A stretch of DNA of 32,654 nucleotides, taken from CAYGHG01 sp964349515. Lineage in GTDB: Bacteria; Oederibacteriota; PGYV01; CAYGHG01. The stretch's first letter is position 1. Every line of letters begins with the position of its first letter. Of this stretch, positions 15,415 through 22,378 are shown one piece after another. Under the pieces are notes generated by a model. It did no database searches. It had not been told where the DNA came from and saw only the letters and a program-made list of their open reading frames with translations. The stretch is taken from NCBI GenBank assembly GCA_964349515.1, contig CAYGHG010000015.1, positions 1 through 32,654 of the forward strand, written 5' to 3'. A program made the position numbers and the translations under genes.

Positions 15415-15747
15415 TTAATTAAATTTTATGATGCATCCCTCTCTTATTCCAAGCCCCTCTGCAAGCCCACTTTGTAATTCTACCGTGAAAGACGCTTTGA
15501 AGTCAAACGCAAAGCGCCATGGTTTGACAACCCGCACGGCGGAAGTCACAACGCCGTCAGCGGAACAAAACACAACATCAATGGGAAAACGCATGAAAAA
15601 GGTGTGTATTGAATTGCACCTGTCAAAAACGAGGCATTCATTATCTTTCATTTTCTTTAATGGTATTAGCCCGGCCGCTCTTTGAAACAGCCCTTCGGCT
15701 TTTTTTACATTAATCGCGGTTTCTTTGGAGTTTAGATAAAGCTTCAT
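15415..15747 (-). CDS. DUF192 family protein
   Basis: This 110-residue small protein belongs to DUF192, a compact beta-rich family of unknown function. Conserved elements are GLFQRAAGLIPL, the core HTFFMRFPIDVVF and VVKPWRFAF, followed by the closing strand VELQSGLAEGLGI. No signal peptide is visible, whereas some members are exported. I start it at ATG 15747, which overlaps the tadC stop as TGATG; a GTG three bases earlier is possible. The coupling to tadC suggests a link to the Tad machinery, but that is inference from position only. The following cyclase gene begins 11 bp after its stop. Confidence 0.9.
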   Translation of the reverse strand: MKLYLNSKETAINVKKAEGLFQRAAGLIPLKKMKDNECLVFDRCNSIHTFFMRFPIDVVFCSADGVVTSAVRVVKPWRFAFDFKASFTVELQSGLAEGLGIREGCIIKFN

Positions 15748-16595
15748 CACATCCCCTGCATCAGGCGCAGTATGACCGGCCCGAACAACACTATGAAAAC
15801 AACGGGAAATATGAATATAAGCAGCGGGATGAGCAGTTTTACCGGCGCTTCGTGGGCTTTTTTCTTCATCTCCTGAAAACGCCTCGCGCGGCTTTCCTCA
15901 GCCTGCGCCTTTATGATCGCCTTTACGCTGCCGCCTGATTTTTCCGCCTGCGACATTGCGTTCACAAAAGCTGTTATCTCCTTTAATCCCAGTTTTTTGT
16001 CCAGCTCTTCCATAGATTCCGAAAACCCCCTGCCGAGTTTCATGCTTTTTGCGGCCAGTGAGAGCTCATACGCCAGCTCGCCCCTGCTCTTTTCAGAGTA
16101 CCCGGCGGCTGACGCCGTAAGCGAGAGCCCGCCTTCCACGCCCGCGGCTATGAGGTCAAGGCAGTCGGGAAGCTCTGAAAGTATCTTTGCCTCCCGTTCC
16201 CTGACCTTTGATGACAAAACAGCGTCAGGCAGGAAAAAACCCGCAGCTGCCGCCGCGGCCGCGAGAGGGATATCCTCAATGAGCAGCGCGGTCAGCGCAA
16301 ATAAAAGAAATGATGCGGCCTGTTTGTAGAATAAGAGCACCCCCGCATCAAGCGACTGCTCAAGGTTTATTTTCTGCGCTTTTTCCCTGACTGATTCCGC
16401 ATATTTATTTGTGCAAATCTTCCTGTTAAATACCGATATTCTTGCTATAAACGAGGATATTTTTTCCTTTAACCCGCTGTTTTTACCGCTGCCTCTTATG
16501 GCAGCAAGCCCCGCGCTTCTCATCATTACTATAGCCGCCGCTGCCGCAGCCGCTGCCGCTGCAAGAGCCGCCAACAAAACCGCAGCCGCTGTCAC
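15747..16595 (-). CDS. tadC: TadC-like type II secretion F-domain protein
   Basis: This 282-residue inner-membrane protein is predicted to form, with TadB, the platform of a Tad/Flp pilus or type II-like secretion system. A first hydrophobic segment covers residues 1-27 and a hydrophobic pair lies at about 90-125. The F domain runs from LPDCLDLIAAGVEGGLSL to about 245, with a C-terminal segment IPLLIFIFPVVFIVLFG. The central helical bundle includes the typical MSQAEKSGGS. It begins with GTG at 16595, overlapping the tadB stop as GTGA. No pilin, TadA ATPase, secretin or prepilin peptidase is visible in the window, so the rest of the system must be elsewhere. Confidence 0.88.
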   Translation of the reverse strand: MTAAAVLLAALAAAAAAAAAAIVMMRSAGLAAIRGSGKNSGLKEKISSFIARISVFNRKICTNKYAESVREKAQKINLEQSLDAGVLLFYKQAASFLLFALTALLIEDIPLAAAAAAAGFFLPDAVLSSKVREREAKILSELPDCLDLIAAGVEGGLSLTASAAGYSEKSRGELAYELSLAAKSMKLGRGFSESMEELDKKLGLKEITAFVNAMSQAEKSGGSVKAIIKAQAEESRARRFQEMKKKAHEAPVKLLIPLLIFIFPVVFIVLFGPVILRLMQGM

Positions 16596-17431
16596 GATTT
16601 CACCGCCGTTATCCTGCTGATAAAAAACGCCCCGAGCGCTTCCATACAGAGCGCAGCAATAATCAGCATCTTACCTATGGTGGTTTCAAACATCGGCTTC
16701 ATGAATTCAGGGTCAATCATCATGACTGCGCCTGCGAGAAAAAACGGCAGCGCGCCTATTATTATGCCCGACAAAACTCCCTGCGAGGTAAGGGATTTCA
16801 CCTCGCGTTTTATTTCTTCACGCTTCCTTATGGTTGCAGATATGCCTTCCAGCACCTCGGCGATGTTGCCTCCGGTATCAAGCGCGGTTGTAAGGGCGTA
16901 AACCATAATCTCATTTTCACGGCCCGGCACTCTTGCCGAAAGCTCGCTTAAAGCTTCTTTGACCGGCCTTCCCAGCCCGGTCTTTTTTGTGATAAGCCTC
17001 ATCTCATTGCCTACCGGGCCTTTGTCCTTTTCGCCTATTGCCTGCATCGCGCGCGTTATACTCAGCCCCGCACGCAGGTTTGAAATAAGAAGGTCAATAA
17101 ATCCCGGGAGGTCTTCCATATAGCGCGCGGTGTATGCCGCCTCTTTTCTTTTTATATACGTTTTCGGCACTAACAGGCAGGCGGGCACCCCCAAAAGGAG
17201 CACAATAGGGTTTAACGTCAGAAGAAAAAGCGCCAGAAAAAACGCTGCGGTTATGGCGGTGACTTTTGTGATCTCTGATTTGTTGATTTCCCCCGAAGCG
17301 CGGAAAATCATAAGAGTGATGTTTGAGGTGTACTCTCCGGCGGCTTTGCCGGCCGCAGAGGCCATATACCTGCGGGTTAAAACAAGAATCACAACGCACG
17401 CGAAAATGAGGGCTGCCGCTGCCGCCTTCAT
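16592..17431 (-). CDS. tadB: TadB-like type II secretion F-domain protein
   Basis: This 279-residue inner-membrane platform protein is the partner of the TadC-like protein. It has an N-terminal hydrophobic segment (1-17), a central hydrophobic pair (about 58-90) and a T2SS F domain (about 105-225) with LPGFIDLLISNLRAGLSI and TALDTGGNIAEVLEGIS. Two C-terminal membrane helices follow. Order and size match TadB. The ATG at 17431 overlaps the pheS stop as ATGA, so translation is coupled to a tRNA synthetase subunit. This is an unusual neighbour for pilus genes, since pheS is usually followed by pheT. Confidence 0.88.
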   Translation of the reverse strand: MKAAAAALIFACVVILVLTRRYMASAAGKAAGEYTSNITLMIFRASGEINKSEITKVTAITAAFFLALFLLTLNPIVLLLGVPACLLVPKTYIKRKEAAYTARYMEDLPGFIDLLISNLRAGLSITRAMQAIGEKDKGPVGNEMRLITKKTGLGRPVKEALSELSARVPGRENEIMVYALTTALDTGGNIAEVLEGISATIRKREEIKREVKSLTSQGVLSGIIIGALPFFLAGAVMMIDPEFMKPMFETTIGKMLIIAALCMEALGAFFISRITAVKS

Positions 17432-18441
17432 CCGAACTGCTTGATAAAACGCAGGTCGTTTTCGTAAAAGAGCCTCAGATCGCTGATGCCGTATTTGAGC
17501 ATCGCTATCCTCTCGACTCCCATTCCGAAAGCAAAACCCGTGTACTTATCGCTGTCGTAACCTACGGCCTTGAAAACATTGACGTGTATCATGCCGGCTC
17601 CGAGTATCTCAAGCCAGCCTGTGTTCTTGCATATACCGCAGCCTTTGCCTTTGCAGTTTACGCACTGTACGTCAACTTCAGCCGAGGGTTCGGTAAAAGG
17701 AAAAAATCCCGGCCTGAAACGGGTCTTTAACCCGCCGCCGAAAATTTCCTTTGTGAAGAGATCAAGCACTCCCTTTAAGTCGCTGAATCTCACATTCTCG
17801 CCTACCATAAAGCCCTCTACCTGATGGAAGACCGGAGAGTGAGATGCGTCAACCGCATCGCGCCTGAAAACCCTGCCGGGCGCGATAATCTTTAGCGGAG
17901 GTTTGTGCTTTAACATCGCCCTTATCTGTATGGGCGAAGTATGAGTCCTCAAAACATATTCATCGTCAACGTGAAAAGTGTCATGCATATCCATGGCAGG
18001 GTGCTCGGGCGGGAAGTTGAGCTTCGCGAAATTGTAATCCGCAAGCTCAATCTGCGGGCCCTCTTCTATTGAAAAGCCCATTTTCATGAATATGGAATTT
18101 ATTTCGTCCATCACTATTCTCAGCGGATGGGCGCTGCCCCGCTCTATGTCAAGACCCGGCAGGGAAACGTCTATGCCTTTTAATTCCTCTGATTTTTTGA
18201 GGTTGAGCAGCTCTTTTTCCTTTTGCTCGTAGAGGGACTCCACCAGCACTTTAAGCTCATTGATTTTCATGCCGGCTTCTTTTTTTTCTTCCTTGTCCGT
18301 TATATCTTTAAGCGAGCTGAAAAGCCCGGTCACAGGGCCTTTTTTACCCGTGTATTTGGCCTTGAAAAGGGCAAGGGTGTTCCTGTCTTTTACCTCTGCG
18401 GCATCTTTTTGGATGGCTTCTTTTATTGCTGATGTGTCCAT
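17428..18441 (-). CDS. pheS: Phenylalanyl-tRNA synthetase alpha subunit
   Basis: This 337-residue protein is the catalytic alpha chain of the (alpha-beta)2 enzyme that charges tRNA-Phe. After an N-terminal coiled-coil (about 1-85), the class II core begins at HPLRIVMDEINSIF. It contains THTSPIQIRAM, the motif 2 region PGRVFRRDAVDASHSPVFHQ and motif 3 GFAFGMGVERIAMLKYGI. A CxxC...CxxC cluster (CVNCKGKGCGIC) lies between them, as in many bacterial PheS. The ATG at 18441 has AAGGG six bases upstream. A promoter at 18493-18521 and a hairpin at 18468-18482 form its leader. No pheT follows; the next gene is tadB with a 4-bp overlap, so the beta subunit must be encoded elsewhere. Confidence 0.98.
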   Translation of the reverse strand: MDTSAIKEAIQKDAAEVKDRNTLALFKAKYTGKKGPVTGLFSSLKDITDKEEKKEAGMKINELKVLVESLYEQKEKELLNLKKSEELKGIDVSLPGLDIERGSAHPLRIVMDEINSIFMKMGFSIEEGPQIELADYNFAKLNFPPEHPAMDMHDTFHVDDEYVLRTHTSPIQIRAMLKHKPPLKIIAPGRVFRRDAVDASHSPVFHQVEGFMVGENVRFSDLKGVLDLFTKEIFGGGLKTRFRPGFFPFTEPSAEVDVQCVNCKGKGCGICKNTGWLEILGAGMIHVNVFKAVGYDSDKYTGFAFGMGVERIAMLKYGISDLRLFYENDLRFIKQFG

Positions 18442-18462
18442 TTTTTTCCCTTATTTTAAATG

Positions 18463-18490
18463 AAAAACCGGGCATTGCCCGGATTTTTTT
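18463..18490 (-). terminator. Hairpin terminator in the pheS leader
   Basis: CCGGGC (18468-18473) and GCCCGG (18477-18482) form a 6-bp GC stem with a 3-nt loop, flanked by T5 on the minus-strand side and T7 on the plus-strand side. It would end transcription of the YqzL-like gene. It also falls at the very start of the transcript expected from the pheS promoter, where it may act on expression. Confidence 0.7.
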
Positions 18491-18492
18491 AT

Positions 18493-18521
18493 ACTATACT
18501 TTAAAGAAAGGCCTTTGTCTA
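18493..18521 (-). promoter_or_regulatory. Predicted pheS promoter
   Basis: On the minus strand TAGACA (18516-18521) and TATAGT (18493-18498) are 17 bp apart, each one mismatch from consensus. The -35 box overlaps the stop codon of the YqzL-like gene (18519-18521). Transcription would start near 18486, placing the GC hairpin within the first bases of the mRNA. Confidence 0.6.
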
Positions 18522-18665
18522 CTCTTTTTTTACCTTTATTTCCCGCTCTTTTTCCTCTTTTTTTCTGATTTCATTGTATATCAGAAACGCGGCAATAGAA
18601 CCTGTCTTTTCAAAAGACTGCCAAAACTTTTTAACGGGCAGTTCTGTCTGCTTGTCTGTATTCAT
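18519..18665 (-). CDS. YqzL-like 48-residue small protein
   Basis: A short gene encodes 48 residues: MNTDKQTELPVKK, then FWQSFEKTGSIAAFLIYNEI, then a highly charged Lys/Glu tail. The W-x2-F-x2-TGSI-x-A-x-L-x-Y-x-E pattern resembles the YqzL family of small proteins, whose function is unknown. It has a GGGAGAG ribosome site seven bases ahead of the ATG, its own promoter with an extended -10 at 18696-18723, and a terminator just past the stop. That complete setting argues for a real gene despite its size. The family match comes from the pattern only and is moderate. Confidence 0.75.
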   Translation of the reverse strand: MNTDKQTELPVKKFWQSFEKTGSIAAFLIYNEIRKKEEKEREIKVKKE

Positions 18666-18695
18666 CGTCTCTCCCTCAGCCTTTTAATTAATTAA

Positions 18696-18723
18696 AGTAT
18701 AGCACAGGGTTTTGAAAAATCAA
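18696..18723 (-). promoter_or_regulatory. Promoter of the YqzL-like gene
   Basis: On the minus strand TTGATT (18718-18723) and TATACT (18696-18701) are 16 bp apart, and the -10 is preceded by TGC, an extended -10 element. It lies 30 bp upstream of the ATG at 18665. Confidence 0.7.
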
Positions 18724-18761
18724 GGAAAGGAAGTACAAAAAAAACTGTATGAGACAGCATT

Positions 18762-18803
18762 TACAATAAAGGCGAAGGCAAAAAAATAACACTGCCGCCT
18801 GCG
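18762..18803. repeat. 42-bp dispersed repeat, copy 2
   Basis: Matches 12880-12921 with one mismatch. It lies between the SpoIID gene and the YqzL-like gene; the rest of this roughly 200-bp gap holds purine/pyrimidine tracts and the repeated word CTTATAG. Confidence 0.85.
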
Positions 18804-18878
18804 TATAAGGAGATTTTTAAAGCAAAGTTTGAGCAGTAACTTCTGTCTTCTGTCTCTTGTCTTTTCCCCACTTATAGC

Positions 18879-19967
18879 TTATAGCTTAACTACCCCCCTA
18901 TCCCCCCTTTGAAAAAGGGGGTTAGGACTTATTTTCTCCTGAGTACAGTACGGGAAATAGTGGTTTAGTATCTCTTCTGCCTTATAACCCGCTTTCCCCA
19001 TCGCGGAGGCGCCTGCCATACACAGCCCGCTCCCGTGGCCCTGCCCTTTTCCTTTTAATATATATCCGCCCGTATCGGGATGTATGTCAAACAACAGCGA
19101 CGGTACTGCTGCCCAGCCGAAAAGCCTCCCTATTTCGCGCTGAAATTCCTGAGCCGGCACGTTCAAACCGCCGCCAAAATAAAAAACGCGCGCCCTGCCC
19201 GAAGCTGACCTTTCGCTTATTTCAAAAACTTCAGCCTTTCTACCCGGATAAAACTTTTGCAGGGCCTTATCTGCCATATGCGCGTCAACCCTCTTTACCC
19301 ATGTGTAATACTTATACCCGGAGCAAAAATCACCGCCCCCTTTATTATCAGGCCTTGCCTCTTCATTTCTCCCCCCCCAAACACTTTCAGGCGTTTCTAT
19401 AAACCCTCCGCAGCAGGCTGCAAAAAAAGCCGCTTTCCCCCCCTTGCACCGCAGAATCAAACCCTCTGATTTAGCGGTAATTTTTTTCCATTTATCCCGC
19501 GCGTTTCTTTTATGCCTGAATTTCTGGCAATGGGTTGAATCACACATATCGTAACTGCCGTGCCTTCCCCTGTTTTCAAAAGCGTAAGTACGTATCACTA
19601 CGGCCAGCGCTTCGGCATAGTTTTCATTGAACAATCCGTCATCAGCCTCAGAGGCCAGAACCTGCGCCGTATAATACTCAATGTCAGTTTCAAGAAATAT
19701 GTGTAAAAACCCGTTATGAGTTTCGCAGGAGAGTTTTCCCTGATAACTGCCCCTGACACCCGCGGCCTCAACCGTGTAAACTCCGCGCCTGCCGGAGAAC
19801 AACTCTTTTGCCCCTTGACCGGCGTGCGCCTCCTGCTTTTGCCCGCCGGAATCCGCCGCTGTTGCGCTTTTTATTTCAAGCGTGCTGAAAAGCCTGATTT
19901 TTACATCATCAGAGGCTGTAAGCGGAGCGCAAAACAAAACTCCCAGAATCAGTAGTGTTTTTTTCAT
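18879..19967 (-). CDS. SpoIID/LytB-domain protein
   Basis: This 362-residue exported protein has a signal peptide at residues 1-19. SpoIID-type proteins are peptidoglycan lytic enzymes or stimulate amidases. The domain spans about 88-350: IEYYTAQVLASEADDG holds the Glu (E107) matching the SpoIID catalytic residue. AVVIRTYAFENRG, CDSTHCQKF, AACCGGFIETPESVWGG and KGQGHGSGLCMAGASAM follow in the expected order. I start it at ATG 19967, which overlaps the pbpC stop as ATGA; a longer frame from 20036 lies inside pbpC and lacks a signal peptide at its start. The last 15 or so residues (SPNPLFQRGDRG and onward) are encoded by a dispersed C/G-tract repeat, so the native C-terminus has been replaced or extended. 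It ends the envelope operon. Confidence 0.92.
   Translation of the reverse strand: MKKTLLILGVLFCAPLTASDDVKIRLFSTLEIKSATAADSGGQKQEAHAGQGAKELFSGRRGVYTVEAAGVRGSYQGKLSCETHNGFLHIFLETDIEYYTAQVLASEADDGLFNENYAEALAVVIRTYAFENRGRHGSYDMCDSTHCQKFRHKRNARDKWKKITAKSEGLILRCKGGKAAFFAACCGGFIETPESVWGGRNEEARPDNKGGGDFCSGYKYYTWVKRVDAHMADKALQKFYPGRKAEVFEISERSASGRARVFYFGGGLNVPAQEFQREIGRLFGWAAVPSLLFDIHPDTGGYILKGKGQGHGSGLCMAGASAMGKAGYKAEEILNHYFPYCTQEKISPNPLFQRGDRGVVKL
18882..18930. repeat. C/G-tract dispersed repeat inside a gene end
   Basis: CCCCCTTT and AAAGGGGG arms around a short loop, with C-rich flanks, match the class seen at 12670-12705 and 12968-12998. Here it is read in frame as the last residues of the SpoIID protein and may also form a hairpin at the mRNA 3' end. 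Confidence 0.75.
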
Positions 19968-22378
19968 CTTTCCGGCTCCACTCTTATCACAACAGGCGCA
20001 TTCCCGCCTCTGCCGTCCTGTACGGCTACTTCCCAAAGCCCCGGCTTTAACGAAAGAAAAACCGGCGAGTCAGCCTTTGCTGTAGCCGTCGCTTTTCCGT
20101 TTAAGAACCAATAAATCTTTTCATTGCCCCCCTCAACCGCGGCGCTGAATTCTATGAGAACCCCTCTGCTTTCATCTTTCGCAGCCACTACATACACGCA
20201 GCCGTCAGCCGGGCTGAGTATTACAGGCTTCATTCCCGGGCCCTGCGGCCCTTCGCCTTCGGCATATGGCGGTATTTTGCTTAAATGCTTCCCCCCTTTT
20301 CTCATAAAAGCCGCCGCTTCAGGGGGCCAGTTTTCAACCTTGATTTTTTTATATGCTTCAGGCTTGTCCTTCATAGAAGCGGGGTCTGCCCTTTTGCCGC
20401 TGTCTTTTCTAACAAATATTTCCGTGTGAATTTGGCATTTTTCCCATGACGAAACACCCTCTATGTACATGTCCTTATACACACGCCCGCAGTGCGCCCC
20501 CGGCACCATTCCGGAGAGCGCGCACACTTCACGCGAAGACACCCCGATTGGAGCCTGAAACCACCTGTCATTGTATCTTGTAAGGGAATTAAAAACTTCT
20601 ATCACAAAAGGCGCCGCGGCCTTTGCGCCTATCAGTTCAAAAGAACCTGTCGCGTCGGCATTTCCGAACCACACCGCCACGGTGTACTCAGGGTCATAGC
20701 CGGCGCACCACGCGTCGCGCAGTCCGAAAGAGGTGCCTGTCTTAAAAGCCACCTTTCCCCTGCTTTTGGTAAATTCCCAGGATTGCGGCAGGTCGGGCCT
20801 GTCTGCTGATGCAAGCATTGAGGTTATCATGTACGCAGCCTGCTCTGAGAACATCCTTATTCCCCTGCCGCCTTCTGCGCTTTCTTTTAAAAAATTCAGC
20901 GGTTTTAAAAACCCTCCATCGGCTGTCCCGGCGTATATCATGGCAAGTTCTTCAAGCGTGACGGGAAAAGCCCCGAGCGCGGCTGACAACCCGGGGTTTA
21001 AACCTTTCCGCCTGTAACCGACAAGCCCCGCCCTGTCAAGCAGGCTCAGCAATCCGGCCTCAGTACCGAGCGTGTATTCAAGATGGACAGCGGGTATGTT
21101 CAGGCTGGAGGCAAGCGCAAACTCCGCCGTAACAGGGCCGTTAAATTTTTTTCCGTAATTAACCGGCCTGTAAACCGCGTACTCCCGCTTTATGTCATAC
21201 ACGATCCTGCGCGGGGTTATTATCCCGCTGTCAGCGCCAAGCGCGTAAATCAGGGGCTTGAGCGCGGAGCCCGGCGAGCGCAGTATCGCCGCGCCGTTTA
21301 TCTCGCCGCAGTGTTCTTTGTCTCCGAAATCAGGCGAGCCCGCGTAGGCTATCACGGCCCTGTCTTTGTTTCTTACGACTATCGCCGCGCCGTTATGGAC
21401 GCCGTAAGGCTTGAGCTCAGCCGAAGCTTTTGCGAGCATGTATTCAATTCTTTTCTGGATACCGGTTTCCGCGTTGTAGCGCCTCACAAAACCGGCGCCC
21501 GGCAGGTTTTTATTTACAAGGTGGGGCATGTCATAGGGGTTTGCAAAACGTTTTCCCGTGACAGGCTCATTCACCGCGAGCCCTTCGAGCCCTCCCGCAA
21601 TCCCAAGCTCCCGGCCCACTCTATTAATAACTTCATTCCTCGCAGCTGCCGCGCCGGAGGGGTTTCTGTCGGGCCTGTTTTTCTCCGGCGACTTTGGCAG
21701 GGCAATCAGAAGCGCGGCCCCGCCTGCAGTGATTTCCGAAGGCGCTTTGTTAAAGTATATATATGATGCCGCGGCAACCCCCTCAATGTTTCCTCCCATG
21801 GGAATTGTATTAAGGTACATCTCAAGAATCTCTTTTTTTGAATAGCGCGCCTCAAGCTGAAGCGCCCTGAAAGCCTCTATTATCTTTGAGCCGAGTTTTC
21901 TATTGCGCGGCTCTATCATCCTCGCCAGCTGCATGGTTATGGTGGAGGCGCCTGATACCACCCGGCCGCTTTTGATGTTTAGAAACGCCGCCCTTACAAC
22001 CGAAAATGGGTTTATGCCGGGATGAAAATAAAACCATTTGTCCTCGTATTCCACAATGCCTTTTTTCACAAACCCCGAGAGCGCGTCAGAGGGCATCTTG
22101 ATCCTGTACCTGCCGGAAGGTGAAAGCGAAATCCTGAGCAGAGAGCCGTCTGACGCCAAATGCAGGACAGAGTAATCGCGCTCAAGTTTATAAAGCGGAA
22201 GCGGAAAAATGACAGACAGCAGCCCAAAAATCAAAACAGACGCCGCAGCCGCGGCAGCGGCCCAAAACAAAGCCCTGCGCGGCCCTTTCAGCGCGCCCGC
22301 CCGGGCAAGGGCGCGTTTCAGATACAAGAAGGGCCCGGAATTTCCCGGGCCCTTCTTGTTTTTTATTCCTTTATTCAT
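19964..22378 (-). CDS. pbpC: Penicillin-binding protein 1C
   Basis: This 804-residue bifunctional enzyme is anchored by one membrane helix (about 36-60). It polymerises lipid II and cross-links peptidoglycan in the periplasm. The glycosyltransferase domain (about 85-260) has VEYEDKWFYFHPGIN with the catalytic Glu at 112, then GASTITMQLARM and KKEILEMYLNTIPMG. The transpeptidase domain has SALK (catalytic S371, K374), SLN at 425-427 and KTGT at 546-549. The C-terminal 90 residues form the small Ig-like domain typical of PBP1C (ending VVIRVEPER). Length is normal. The ATG at 22378 overlaps the macroglobulin stop as ATGA. This pairing is the standard PbpC-macroglobulin arrangement, thought to couple wall repair with protease defence. 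Confidence 0.97.
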   Translation of the reverse strand: MNKGIKNKKGPGNSGPFLYLKRALARAGALKGPRRALFWAAAAAAASVLIFGLLSVIFPLPLYKLERDYSVLHLASDGSLLRISLSPSGRYRIKMPSDALSGFVKKGIVEYEDKWFYFHPGINPFSVVRAAFLNIKSGRVVSGASTITMQLARMIEPRNRKLGSKIIEAFRALQLEARYSKKEILEMYLNTIPMGGNIEGVAAASYIYFNKAPSEITAGGAALLIALPKSPEKNRPDRNPSGAAAARNEVINRVGRELGIAGGLEGLAVNEPVTGKRFANPYDMPHLVNKNLPGAGFVRRYNAETGIQKRIEYMLAKASAELKPYGVHNGAAIVVRNKDRAVIAYAGSPDFGDKEHCGEINGAAILRSPGSALKPLIYALGADSGIITPRRIVYDIKREYAVYRPVNYGKKFNGPVTAEFALASSLNIPAVHLEYTLGTEAGLLSLLDRAGLVGYRRKGLNPGLSAALGAFPVTLEELAMIYAGTADGGFLKPLNFLKESAEGGRGIRMFSEQAAYMITSMLASADRPDLPQSWEFTKSRGKVAFKTGTSFGLRDAWCAGYDPEYTVAVWFGNADATGSFELIGAKAAAPFVIEVFNSLTRYNDRWFQAPIGVSSREVCALSGMVPGAHCGRVYKDMYIEGVSSWEKCQIHTEIFVRKDSGKRADPASMKDKPEAYKKIKVENWPPEAAAFMRKGGKHLSKIPPYAEGEGPQGPGMKPVILSPADGCVYVVAAKDESRGVLIEFSAAVEGGNEKIYWFLNGKATATAKADSPVFLSLKPGLWEVAVQDGRGGNAPVVIRVEPER

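Noticed and set aside
19968..20036. N-terminal extension of the SpoIID gene
   Set aside because: It lies within pbpC, and the internal ATG at 19967 gives a proper signal peptide and the standard 4-bp overlap.
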